23,482 nucleotides of DNA from Methanomassiliicoccales archaeon (GCA_030636255.1 DAOVXH010000007.1:1-23482); one strand, 5' to 3'. Positions 13,961 through 21,602 are shown, numbered from the stretch's first letter. Numbers and translations: made by a program. Notes: a model not told the origin generated them from the sequence alone.

Positions 13961-15325
13961 TCACCAGCCAATAGCTTCTCCCAAGTTCTGCATAGCTACT
14001 TTCTTCAGGTTCTCCACGGTGCCTCTAGTTACCCTTGATTCACAGAATGTTATGGTAAAGTACATTTTTCCTCCAATGGTGGCAACTCCCATATATTTCT
14101 CTTGGAACTCATTGTAGCAGCATGGGCCTATGATATTTTTCAGTTTTAGCTGGCTTCGACCTTCCGGAATCTTAAGAACCCCAAGATTTGACAGGTCAAG
14201 CCCAGTGTTCAATGTATATCCGCCTTCCAGCTTCAAAAAGCGCTTTGCCAGCTTGTCCCCATGCTCCCCATATTTTGTGTAAGAGATAGAATCAACAAGT
14301 GTGGGATGAAGATCCTTCAATTGCATGTAAATTGTGAATACATTCTTGTCAGTTATTTGCTTCTGGATATAATCATGCACTGCCCTGGCATTGACCCAGA
14401 AATTATCGTCTTTTGGAGGTTTGAACTTCAATTTGAAGGATGAAAAGTAAAGACCAAAGGATTCGCCCACCGGAGTCGTTAATCGCTCTCTAATACTGAC
14501 TGGCATGGATATATTTTTCAGATATGATTTCTTTCCCTGGATCTCAATCTGCGCAATGAGAAAGGCAGTGCAAAGGGCGCTGTGAACTGATACTTTTTCT
14601 TTTTTACATCTCTGGATAAAAGAAGCAGTCTGCTGTTCAGACAGGTTCCAGTGATGGATGCTCAAACCCTTTTCCATGCTCCAGAACTTTTCATGAAGCC
14701 TGATATGGTCTGCCTCGTCAAATCTTATTCCTTTCTTGGCCCATGCATTGTTCAATCTGATTATTAGTTTAGTAAAATAGTTCTTCAGAGCCACACCCTG
14801 TGGAAGATTGTCCTTAACAATGACAGGTTCTGGCATTTGTTTTATCTCTTTGTCAGGATTATCCAGATGCAGGAATATGTCCCGAATGAGATAATACATT
14901 GAAAGCCCATCACACATCATGTGATTGCTGTTCACCAGCAGGTCAAAGCTGTCTGGTGTTCTGAACATAACAAATCTTATCAAAGGGCCTGTGTCCAAGG
15001 GATGTCTGGTCTTGAGTTCCTTGACTGCCATGTCCATCAATTCTTTATTGCCAAATTTATCTCCTTCAATAACCTGTATAGATAGCTCGCCAACATTCTC
15101 TGTTGTAAAATACGCATCACCATTCTTTTCCTGCTGGACACGCACATTCAATAGTGGATGTATTTTCCTAACTTTCGAGATTGCAATTTTCAACTGCTCC
15201 TCTGAGACTGTTCCCTCAAATCGCCCTATCAATATGACATTGGGATTTGGCCGTTTGTAGAAATAACGCTCCAGGGAAATGACCTTTCGCCGGAATTGGC
15301 TGCCTTCATGGATTTCAGCTTTCAT
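13961..15325 (-). CDS. stand-alone condensation-domain-like acyltransferase
   Basis: 454 aa from ATG 15325, chosen because the TATA box AATATTATAC (15351-15360) is at the leaderless distance; a longer reading to 15391 would include it. The N-terminal half begins with the LERYFYKRPNPNVILIGRFEG fold typical of the CoA-dependent acyltransferase/NRPS condensation superfamily. It carries the active-site motif HxxxDG as HMMCDG (His135, Asp139, Gly140), followed by LSMYYLIRDIF. The C-terminal half has ISMPVSIRERL, like the MPVNLR latch region of condensation domains. Length fits alcohol acetyltransferases, PapA5-like acyltransferases or free C domains. No adenylation or carrier domain lies nearby, so acyl transfer from a CoA thioester to an alcohol or amine is likelier than peptide synthesis. 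A lipid or glycolipid substrate is possible. It is divergent from the sensor-like gene at 15436. Confidence 0.85.
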   Translation of the reverse strand: MKAEIHEGSQFRRKVISLERYFYKRPNPNVILIGRFEGTVSEEQLKIAISKVRKIHPLLNVRVQQEKNGDAYFTTENVGELSIQVIEGDKFGNKELMDMAVKELKTRHPLDTGPLIRFVMFRTPDSFDLLVNSNHMMCDGLSMYYLIRDIFLHLDNPDKEIKQMPEPVIVKDNLPQGVALKNYFTKLIIRLNNAWAKKGIRFDEADHIRLHEKFWSMEKGLSIHHWNLSEQQTASFIQRCKKEKVSVHSALCTAFLIAQIEIQGKKSYLKNISMPVSIRERLTTPVGESFGLYFSSFKLKFKPPKDDNFWVNARAVHDYIQKQITDKNVFTIYMQLKDLHPTLVDSISYTKYGEHGDKLAKRFLKLEGGYTLNTGLDLSNLGVLKIPEGRSQLKLKNIIGPCCYNEFQEKYMGVATIGGKMYFTITFCESRVTRGTVENLKKVAMQNLGEAIGW

Positions 15326-15350
15326 ATTCAATCTACTATGGGTTTTGATG

Positions 15351-15405
15351 GTATAATATTTTTTTGTGGACAAATTAGTTAAAATGTTCACAATTATTAT
15401 TAACT
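15351..15405. promoter_or_regulatory. divergent promoter region with shared palindrome
   Basis: The 110-base gap between divergent genes has a minus TATA box (AATATTATAC, 15351-15360) and a plus A/T box (ATTATTAAC, about 15395-15403). Between them lies an inverted repeat TGTGGACA/TGTTCACA (15365-15372 and 15385-15392), 8-base arms with one mismatch and a 12-base centre. One regulator bound here could control both genes (inference). Confidence 0.5.
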
Positions 15406-15435
15406 TGTAAGACCATTATTGTACTCGGTGATGAG

Positions 15436-15960
15436 ATGGAGCGACGAACGCGAGGAAGCGTGATGAATGGTTATTTGAAGTTCATAAAAAAGAAATGGGG
15501 AGCAGAGGGGCTGAACCAGTGCAAGAAAGATGTTGGCATTGAAGATATGGATTTCAAGGACGGGCATTATTATCATGACGAGGTAATAGGCAATGTGCTC
15601 AGGTGGTTGCATCGTGAAAAAGGCAGAGAATCTATACTGGAGGCCGGAGGGTTCATTATGCACAATCTTGGAATCCTTTCATGGCTGGTGCGATTCACCG
15701 ATGTTGAGACCCTGGCAAAGAAGTTTCCCAAGAATTACTCAGAGGTATATGCCTTTGGAAAATGCAATGTGGATATTTCAGACCCCAAAAGACTGAAGCT
15801 TATTTTGACAGATGTTGGATATTACGAAGAGGCATGCCTGATATGGGAAGGCGTAATAGATGAGGCCCTGACCATGACAAAGACAAAGGGAAAGGTCACC
15901 CACACCAAGTGCCAGCGATTGGGAGAACCCCATTGCGAGTACATCATTGATGTGTATTGA
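15436..15960 (+). CDS. V4R/HNOB/DUF2378-like ligand-sensor domain protein
   Basis: 174 aa. I kept ATG 15436 because RGSVMNGYLKFIKKKWGAEGL reads through as the first helix typical of DUF2378/HNOB-like proteins; an internal ATG at 15463 has a better ribosome site (GAGG) but would cut that helix. The C-terminus KVTHTKCQRLGEPHCEYII has the two-cysteine pattern (C-x7-C) that closes V4R-type small-molecule-binding domains. The middle is helical with several aromatic residues. Such domains sense or bind small hydrophobic ligands, sometimes metals or heme. There is no DNA-binding or enzymatic domain. It shares a palindrome-bearing promoter with the acyltransferase, so it might sense that pathway's product. 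Confidence 0.65.
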   Translation: MERRTRGSVMNGYLKFIKKKWGAEGLNQCKKDVGIEDMDFKDGHYYHDEVIGNVLRWLHREKGRESILEAGGFIMHNLGILSWLVRFTDVETLAKKFPKNYSEVYAFGKCNVDISDPKRLKLILTDVGYYEEACLIWEGVIDEALTMTKTKGKVTHTKCQRLGEPHCEYIIDVY

Positions 15961-16009
15961 TACTTAATCCGGCCTGCTACCTAGGAATACTTTGTTTACA
16001 AACACCTAT

Positions 16010-16060
16010 ACCAATCAGTTTATATATTAGACAAAAAGCCGTACCAATTTGCTTATATGC
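16010..16060 (+). promoter_or_regulatory. tandem promoter with repeated ACCAAT-TATA module
   Basis: Two similar units 33 bases apart: ACCAAT (16010-16015) followed three bases later by TTTATATAT (16019-16027), and ACCAAT (16043-16048) followed by CTTATATGC (16051-16059). The second predicts a start near 16080, just before the GGTGAT ribosome site (16083-16088) of the gene at 16094. ACCAAT lies where a TFB-recognition element or activator site would be. No gene lies in 15961-16093. Confidence 0.5.
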
Positions 16061-16093
16061 TTTTTCTGAAAATGTCATTCTTGGTGATGTAAG

Positions 16094-16954
16094 ATGACGT
16101 ATTGTTCGAATTGCGGGCTTATCATAGAAAGCTTTGATTGCCCCATGTGTGGTTATGAGAATTTAAGGCCAAAGAGGCCCGAGAAAGTTGTAAATAAACC
16201 AAGGCCAGTGGAAAAACAACACTCCCATAAAAACTGTCCAAAAAACTCGGCTCACATGCTCTTTGGAGGTATTGGCTCCTTCATGATTGCGATTTCAGGT
16301 ATTGTTCTGGGAATTCTGCCAATCTATCTTATGATGCAGAATGACTGGATGCGGTTCGAATCCTTTGGAATTTATCTGCTGTTCATTTTTGCCACAATAC
16401 TGTTCATGGCTGGTTCTGGTGTCCTAATAGGCGGCCTTTACGGGCTTTTCAAACATTATGGCTCATATCGCGGCCTGGTGGCTCTGATATTTACACTGAT
16501 ATCTCCAATAATTCTACTAATATTCACTATATTATCCATTGAAAATAACTCTTACTATTCCTCTTCATATCATTATTACAGCATTGGCCCTGAGCTGTGG
16601 ATTGGCCACATGTTCGTAGGTATAATGTTCATTCTCATTGGAATGTCCTGGAGAAACATCTATTACAAGATAGGCCTGGACCAGCCAAATGTATCAGTTG
16701 GCTCAATGTTCGTACTTGCAGGGTTCATGTTCATGATATTCATGGGATTCATTGGTCTGCCCTGGATAGTGATCTCAATTGCAGGCTTCAGTGCCGGAGT
16801 CCTGTTCCTTCTTGGCAGAACAGGAACAGAAAGCATACGGGACGGCCGTTCAAAGTGGCGCCCTCACTGGGTAACAATACCTGATTTGCCTCCTCCAGTT
16901 CCTCCTCCCATCGATACTAACTTTGACAAGACATACATAAAGCAGAAAAGTTAG
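16094..16954 (+). CDS. zinc-ribbon multipass membrane protein, unknown
   Basis: 286 aa from ATG 16094, with a very good ribosome site (GGTGAT, five bases before the start). The N-terminal zinc ribbon is CSNCGLIIESFDCPMCG (residues 4-20, two CxxC pairs), followed by a basic, proline-rich linker of about 30 residues. Six or seven hydrophobic helices fill residues 55-255, interrupted by a Ser/Tyr-rich loop (NNSYYSSSYHYYS). The tail is cytoplasmic and proline-rich (PDLPPPVPPP). I recognise no enzyme motif. The zinc ribbon plus membrane layout recurs at 9178 and 21603, so it may be a lineage habit for protein interaction at the inner face. Confidence 0.8.
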   Translation: MTYCSNCGLIIESFDCPMCGYENLRPKRPEKVVNKPRPVEKQHSHKNCPKNSAHMLFGGIGSFMIAISGIVLGILPIYLMMQNDWMRFESFGIYLLFIFATILFMAGSGVLIGGLYGLFKHYGSYRGLVALIFTLISPIILLIFTILSIENNSYYSSSYHYYSIGPELWIGHMFVGIMFILIGMSWRNIYYKIGLDQPNVSVGSMFVLAGFMFMIFMGFIGLPWIVISIAGFSAGVLFLLGRTGTESIRDGRSKWRPHWVTIPDLPPPVPPPIDTNFDKTYIKQKS

Positions 16955-16958
16955 GTAA

Positions 16959-16997
16959 ATCGCAGATTGACAACATAAGTGAGGTCAAATTTGCGAT
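16959..16997 (+). other. stem-loop in the 3' untranslated region
   Basis: ATCGCAGATTGAC (16959-16971) pairs with GTCAAATTTGCGAT (16984-16997): a 6-bp outer helix, a small internal loop and a 5-bp inner helix with a 12-base apical loop. It starts four bases after the stop codon and precedes the terminator hairpin. It could protect the mRNA 3' end (inference). Confidence 0.4.
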
Positions 16998-17002
16998 ATG
17001 TT

Positions 17003-17040
17003 AAGGTCAGCTTGCCCAGCTGGCCTTTTCTTTATCTTTT
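17003..17040 (+). terminator. intrinsic terminator after the 16094 gene
   Basis: AAGGTCAGCT (17003-17012) pairs with AGCTGGCCTT (17018-17027), a 10-bp stem with one wobble pair and a five-base loop, followed by TTCTTTATCTTTTT. The rest of the 193-base gap (to 17147) contains A/T-rich promoter-like sequence for the next gene and no coding potential. Confidence 0.75.
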
Positions 17041-17147
17041 TGATTTTGTTCAAATATATTTTATAGATATCCCATAATTTGTTCCCTTCCAAGTTCAGAA
17101 AAGGTTAAATCAGCTTACATAGATTAAGTCTGGAGTAGGAGAGAATA

Positions 17148-17513
17148 ATGAGTTCGGGAGTTGACCTCAAGAAATATGGGTTAAATTTCAATACCCCAAA
17201 GCCAGATTATGCAAAACAGATGTGGTCAATAGCCATGATGTTTTTTGTATTTGGCCTGTTCATACTTGTTATGCTGTTTTTTCTTAAAGACAGGGACATA
17301 GACCCATTCCGTTTCTACATGTTTGTGGCCGTGGATATGCTATTATTCTTTGGATTTGCAGCTCATGTTTACCTATTCTGGAAATTGAAAACACCCGAGG
17401 TTCCAGACGACAATTTAGAAATTGCTTTCAACTGTAAGCATTGTAACAAGGGCTTTGCCAATGAGAAGCTCTGGAAGGCCCATGAAAGATCTTGCGTGGA
17501 AATGAAACTGTGA
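17148..17513 (+). CDS. two-pass membrane protein with C-terminal C2HC zinc finger
   Basis: 121 aa starting at ATG 17148 with GGAG upstream. Two hydrophobic helices (about 27-46 and 57-78) form a hairpin, so both ends should be cytoplasmic. The C-terminus carries Cys96, Cys99, His112 and Cys116 with Phe103 and Trp109: the exact C-x2-C-x3-F-x5-hydrophobic-x2-H-x3-C spacing of a classical C2H2-type finger with a final Cys. That class is familiar in eukaryotes and present in some archaea. DNA, RNA or protein binding are all possible; the membrane anchor makes protein interaction attractive. It lies nine bases before the large gene at 17523, with GAGG between, so the two are almost surely co-transcribed. 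Confidence 0.85.
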   Translation: MSSGVDLKKYGLNFNTPKPDYAKQMWSIAMMFFVFGLFILVMLFFLKDRDIDPFRFYMFVAVDMLLFFGFAAHVYLFWKLKTPEVPDDNLEIAFNCKHCNKGFANEKLWKAHERSCVEMKL

Positions 17514-17522
17514 GGAATAATA

Positions 17523-19868
17523 ATGATTGACATATTGATTTACGTATTTGCCTTTGGCTTTACTGGGATATTAATGTACTCCCTCTTAAGGTACGGCCCA
17601 GTGGAACATAGCTGGCTTAATATCACGCCAGATGAGACAAAGGAAATGAACAGATTGAATAAGGAGTACTGGACAATAAATAAATTCAGTAAACCAGTGC
17701 CCCAGGGCCAGCCATTATACAAAAAGAAGATGGTTGGCCATAACGGAATTGTGATTCATAACAATGGAATCATGGCCAAATTTTGTATTGGCCGCAAGGG
17801 AAAATATCGTTTTGTTCCTTTCAAAAACATCACTGGCATATATCCAGTAATAATCTACAATCCAATGGCCAAGAGCGATTCCAAGCTAATGGGTCTTGCA
17901 TCCTGGAAGGAACTTCAGATAGAAACCGAAGACTTCATGGTATACCTTATTGGCTCCAGGGCACATAATTTTGAAGATATTATTCCATTGATAAAGAAGG
18001 CCATGGGCCCTCAGTGGGACGCTGTTTACCACGAGAACGAGGTAATAGAAGCCCGGATTCCAGAGGGTGATGCCCTGAGGCACAAACACCTCCGTGGAGA
18101 AACCGTGCCAGTAGTTCCAATAACTGCGCCCACCACTGCCCCGGACGGTTCCCCTTCCCCACCAATTAATTTCATTGACCACAATGCCGAGCTCAAGCCC
18201 CTGGAAGGATATGGCGCGCTTCTTGCCCAGGAATCCGAAAAGGACATTCAGGAAAGGAAAGCATCAATGCTCAAGGGTTTCTTGATTTTATTTGCAATGG
18301 GAGCAGGAATGCTTGGTGTTGCTGTAATTTTTGCTCAGAGCCTGAGCTTAATCATGATGTTCGTTCTAATCATATTTGGATGCGTTATGATACTCATTGG
18401 CATGGCACTGTTCAATGCCAGCAAGAAAACAGAGCCAATGAAAATCTATGAAAACGGCATATTACAGCCCTATCTGGTTGGTCAGAACAATCTTTTCATA
18501 CCCTATGGAAGAATCGTAAGCATTTCAGAAATCAGAAACTTCATTGACGGTGATATGATAGTTCTCAAGACCAAGGACAATCAGACCATTGGTTTCAGGA
18601 AAAATTCGCCTGAGGTCATGGCACAGATGGACATGATAAGAGGCAAGATTAACAATCCAGGCTATGATTACAATTTACAGAATGAAATACAGCCAGCAAT
18701 GGGCGGAAAACTGGGAACTATCTTCATACTCCTGGCTCCTGTCGTGTCCCTGTTCCTGTCAGTTTTCATGACCTACTATATCTATGGCACTGACCAGGGC
18801 TCAAATGTATATGTAATGGGGCTTGTGCTTCTTTGGCCTGGCCTAACATTCATCTTCTTGACCTTCACCCTGGTGAGGTTCAGAAAGAATGCCAGAATAT
18901 TTGGAAAAAGGCCAGATTTCAAGATACCAATAGCCATAGTTGTGGCATTGCTCCTGTTCTTTGTTGTTGGCGAGGCCTACCTGCTCAATGAACCTTCATC
19001 AACATCCAGCGGACCCTATGATATTGTTCCAATGATTGAAACCATGCCAGATATTAGTGTACTGGCTGGCTCAATCTATGAGAATACAAATTTGCATATC
19101 AACGGCTCAATTCTGGTAGATTCAGGCAGAAGGCTTGAGATAAGAAATTCAACAGTGAACTTCCATGGTATTGAACATAAAGATTCATCTATCTGGACAG
19201 CAGAGGGTTCTGAATTAATACTGGACAATTGCATTCTTGGAGCATCCTCCTCATCTGCATACTACAGCTTCGAGGTATTTGGCACCCTTCTGATAAACAA
19301 TTGCAGCATATCCGGGGTCTGGGGCGACATGGAGAATGAGAACTATGAGGGCGGTATAGAGATTTATTCTCCGGATGCTAGAATAATCAATACCAACATA
19401 TACTCGCCTGTGACCAATGGAATAATGGCAATCAATGCATCTCTGGAACTTCAGGACACAACAATTGTCAATGCATTTGACGATGCAATCGAGATAAGGA
19501 ATTCCACAGTCCTGGCTGACAATTGTACACTCAGTGACAATGGCTGGGCCATGGTAATAGAGCAGGGCTCCAATGTGACACTGACCAATTGCCTGGTTGA
19601 TGATAATTCAAATGGCATTGCTGCTGCGCGCTCGGCCCTGATAGTTCATGATTGTGAATTTACTGGCAACTCGGAATATGCAATAAAATACGCTTCAATG
19701 GATTATGTGGAGATAAGTGGAAACACCTTCACTTCAAATGATATGGACATTGATGGTTCAACAGACACATCATCGTCCATAGTCCTGTGCAATAGCATAA
19801 CATTCCTTACAGGAATAATCTGCATACTGGCCATCATATACAGCCACAAGGCAACTGACAATGTCTGA
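17523..19868 (+). CDS. large membrane protein: two PH-like domains plus extracytoplasmic beta-helix
   Basis: 781 aa. Order as read: an N-terminal helix (3-21); a PH/GRAM-like beta domain (about 70-165, GIVIHNNGIMAKF...YRFVPFKNITGIYP); a Pro-rich linker (about 195-220); two helices (about 248-292); a second PH-like domain (about 300-375, MKIYENGILQPYL...FIPYGRIVSISEI), which repeats the first in pattern; three helices (about 393-490); a right-handed parallel beta-helix (about 510-745) with repeated short strands and Asn turns (LEIRNSTVNFHG, LILDNCILGAS, LLINNCSISG, ADNCTLSDNG); and a final helix (about 752-773). The beta-helix resembles NosD/pectate-lyase-type repeats and has many NxS/NxT sequons, so it is probably outside and glycosylated. 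No catalytic residues are evident. Adhesion or envelope sensing is possible. Confidence 0.82.
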   Translation: MIDILIYVFAFGFTGILMYSLLRYGPVEHSWLNITPDETKEMNRLNKEYWTINKFSKPVPQGQPLYKKKMVGHNGIVIHNNGIMAKFCIGRKGKYRFVPFKNITGIYPVIIYNPMAKSDSKLMGLASWKELQIETEDFMVYLIGSRAHNFEDIIPLIKKAMGPQWDAVYHENEVIEARIPEGDALRHKHLRGETVPVVPITAPTTAPDGSPSPPINFIDHNAELKPLEGYGALLAQESEKDIQERKASMLKGFLILFAMGAGMLGVAVIFAQSLSLIMMFVLIIFGCVMILIGMALFNASKKTEPMKIYENGILQPYLVGQNNLFIPYGRIVSISEIRNFIDGDMIVLKTKDNQTIGFRKNSPEVMAQMDMIRGKINNPGYDYNLQNEIQPAMGGKLGTIFILLAPVVSLFLSVFMTYYIYGTDQGSNVYVMGLVLLWPGLTFIFLTFTLVRFRKNARIFGKRPDFKIPIAIVVALLLFFVVGEAYLLNEPSSTSSGPYDIVPMIETMPDISVLAGSIYENTNLHINGSILVDSGRRLEIRNSTVNFHGIEHKDSSIWTAEGSELILDNCILGASSSSAYYSFEVFGTLLINNCSISGVWGDMENENYEGGIEIYSPDARIINTNIYSPVTNGIMAINASLELQDTTIVNAFDDAIEIRNSTVLADNCTLSDNGWAMVIEQGSNVTLTNCLVDDNSNGIAAARSALIVHDCEFTGNSEYAIKYASMDYVEISGNTFTSNDMDIDGSTDTSSSIVLCNSITFLTGIICILAIIYSHKATDNV

Positions 19869-19931
19869 GCTATTGAACTCCTATTATATGCTTGAAAACG
19901 CATACCCACAATCATGAACCGAGGTTGAGAG

Positions 19932-20621
19932 ATGGATTTGTTCCTGTGGCCAATGTTGGTTCCAATGATTATCCCGGTGGTCTACTGCTGGAAATACAGC
20001 AAGGACAGTTTGGGAAAGCTCTGGCCTATAATTCTCAGCATGGTGCTGATTGTAGTATTGTATACTTCGATGTTCGGTATTATCCCGGTTCCATACCATG
20101 TGGATTACACTTTAATCAAGTTCATTCTATTCGTATTCATGCCACTGGCCATCCTTTATATGTGGGACAGAAAAAGAACTTTGAAAGAGAGATTGGCTGA
20201 TTTTGGAATCAGAAAAAAAGGGACCGAAGAGAGCCTGAAACTTTCAGCCTTCGTGCTTCCGGTAATGCTGGCATCCATTGCATTCACATCCTTCATGCTT
20301 GAAAGGTCATATAATCCAACAGAACCTGTTAACAGCATTATTATGTTTTTCGAATCATTTTCAGAGGAATTTTTCTTCCGCGGAATTTTATTTCTGTACC
20401 TCTGGAAATTCGTGGACATAAGAATTGCATACATCACATCAATGGCCAGCTTCATCCTTATGCATCCGCAATATTTCTGGGGACTGGCAATGCTCCCTGG
20501 AATTGTCCAGACAATATTGACCACAATAATCGCACACAAGACAAAGAACATTGCAGGGCCCTGGGTGCTTCACGGGGCATCTAGAATATTCGCAATGAGC
20601 TTTCTGCCTTGGTTCTTGTGA
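19932..20621 (+). CDS. CPBP-family intramembrane metalloprotease (CAAX protease-like)
   Basis: 229 aa with about seven or eight membrane helices. The three CPBP motifs are present: EEFFFR (145-150, the EExxxR motif), FILMH (174-178, FxxxH), and HGASR (214-218, the third His). Relatives include the Rce1-type CAAX protease and archaeal or bacterial immunity proteins. A zinc-dependent intramembrane cleavage role is likely; the substrate is unknown, though the surrounding membrane proteins are candidates. Start 19932 follows GAGGT at seven-base spacing. The 63-base gap after the beta-helix gene has no clear terminator, so it may share that transcript. Confidence 0.9.
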   Translation: MDLFLWPMLVPMIIPVVYCWKYSKDSLGKLWPIILSMVLIVVLYTSMFGIIPVPYHVDYTLIKFILFVFMPLAILYMWDRKRTLKERLADFGIRKKGTEESLKLSAFVLPVMLASIAFTSFMLERSYNPTEPVNSIIMFFESFSEEFFFRGILFLYLWKFVDIRIAYITSMASFILMHPQYFWGLAMLPGIVQTILTTIIAHKTKNIAGPWVLHGASRIFAMSFLPWFL

Positions 20622-20675
20622 TATTTCTTACATGTCAATAATCGGTATATATACAATAAGAACATTTTTTAATTT

Positions 20676-21338
20676 ATGAACCAGGGATATGAGGAAGAGC
20701 CATCTGGATTAAGAAAGTTATGGATTGTCATTGCAATTATAGCTGTGATTGTTGTGATACTGGCCACATTGTATGTCATGGTCATACCACGCCCCCATCA
20801 TTGCTCTCCCATGTTGGTAGGTTCTTACACTGCCGTTGGGGCCAGCTCCATAACCGAGGGCTATATTGTGTTTGGAGAATTTAACATGCCAATTTCCCCT
20901 GGGGAGATTAGTTTGCACATCTCTGTCAACGGAACTTACCTGGAGGGGAATCTGCATTTTACTGGAAATAATAGCATGGAATTAGAATGGGCCAATGGGC
21001 CGGAAGGCGCAATAGCCCATTACGTGGACTACAATCCTCCAGGTGGAGAAATTAATTCTGGTGATTATATCATACTGGCTGGACTTGAGCCGGACACCAT
21101 GTATCATGTGGAAATAATCCATATCAATGCTGGCAGTACCGTTCCAATGGCCGGCGAGCTACCGGAGTTCAGAACCTCATATAATTCAATATCATACTAC
21201 TATTTCGAGCCAGTGGATCCGTCCACCTTCGAGTATCCGCCAGAGGAGCCAACAGGATATGAGATAGTTATTCCGGTTTTGGTGGGAGTTGGTGTGATGA
21301 TTGGGGTTGTTGTTATTGTGGTTCATAGGATGGATTGA
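20676..21338 (+). CDS. single-domain secreted/anchored protein, paralog of the 9178 protein
   Basis: 220 aa. Residues 1-13 are charged, then comes a hydrophobic helix (about 14-36), an extracytoplasmic beta-rich region (40-200) and a second hydrophobic helix at the C-terminus (about 195-217). The central block INSGDYIILAGLEPDTMYHVE matches INSGDYITLEGLAPGTTYTVE of the minus-strand protein at 9178-9810, and the flanks also match (DYNP before it, ST-VxMxG after it). It lacks that protein's zinc ribbon but has an additional C-terminal anchor and a Tyr/Pro-rich stalk (PVDPSTFEYPPEEP). TATATATA (20646-20653) is centred 26 bases before the ATG, and no Shine-Dalgarno is seen, so the message should be leaderless. 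Function unknown; a fibronectin-like fold is possible. Confidence 0.82.
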   Translation: MNQGYEEEPSGLRKLWIVIAIIAVIVVILATLYVMVIPRPHHCSPMLVGSYTAVGASSITEGYIVFGEFNMPISPGEISLHISVNGTYLEGNLHFTGNNSMELEWANGPEGAIAHYVDYNPPGGEINSGDYIILAGLEPDTMYHVEIIHINAGSTVPMAGELPEFRTSYNSISYYYFEPVDPSTFEYPPEEPTGYEIVIPVLVGVGVMIGVVVIVVHRMD

Positions 21339-21339
21339 T

Positions 21340-21352
21340 TACGCCATGTACA
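21340..21352 (+). repeat. TACGCCAT-GTACA repeat, copy 1 (diverged)
   Basis: TACGCCATGTACA begins one base after the stop codon of the 20676 gene. It matches the first 13 bases of the two longer copies at 21571 and 22707 with one transition. Confidence 0.45.
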
Positions 21353-21387
21353 ATCCCCACACTGGAGATACAAGAAAATACTTGAAA

Positions 21388-21411
21388 GAAAAAAGTGATT
21401 TGTGCTTATGG
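21388..21411 (+). repeat. hairpin repeat, copy 1
   Basis: A poly-A run followed by AAGTG-ATTTG-TGCTT-ATGG (21393-21411). The arms pair as RNA through two G-U wobbles. The same element, with C for U at both wobble positions, closes the window at 23459-23481. In this copy the ATG opens only a 50-codon reading frame that I do not consider a gene. Confidence 0.55.
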
Positions 21412-21510
21412 TTTTATTCTACGTGGTGACCATAAGAAATCTGGATGAGTTCTTCGAGAGCTGCCCTGCAGCCCTAGGCCAGGCAATTCAATTATTGGTT
21501 TTCCGAACAT
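21406..21510 (-). CDS. possible 34-aa small protein
   Basis: Short minus-strand frame beginning MFGKPIIELPGLGLQG, rich in Arg and Pro at its end. The only support is a very good ribosome site (GGAGGAG, nine bases before the ATG) and a TATA-like TGTATATG in the repeat at 21571-21587 upstream. It ends inside the hairpin repeat. There is no homology or conservation evidence. The 264-base gap 21339-21602 otherwise holds repeats only. Confidence 0.2.
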   Translation of the reverse strand: MFGKPIIELPGLGLQGSSRRTHPDFLWSPRRIKP

Positions 21511-21570
21511 GTTTTGTCTCCTCCTATTGTTTGATGGGGGGATTGAGGGGGAGGATTTAAGGGTTGCGAT

Positions 21571-21587
21571 TACGCCATATACATTTT
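21571..21587 (+). repeat. 17-base direct repeat, copy 2 (left of the Yip1-like gene)
   Basis: TACGCCATATACATTTT, identical over 17 bases to copy 3 at 22707-22723. The resemblance continues past it: GGAAG follows 4-5 bases later in each. It lies 15 bases from the end of the 21603-22487 gene. Confidence 0.7.
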
Positions 21588-21602
21588 ACCAGGAAGCTGT
21601 CG

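Noticed and set aside
16351..16363. GGTTCGAATCC, which looks like a tRNA T-loop
   Set aside because: It is in frame inside the 16094 gene (MRFESF), the flanking bases do not form the T stem, and no acceptor, D or anticodon arm surrounds it.
21408..21557. Plus-strand 50-codon frame starting MVLFYVVTIRNLDEFFES after the hairpin repeat
   Set aside because: No ribosome site and no recognised homology; the second half has gene-unlike composition. It may be a gene remnant, but there is not enough to call it.
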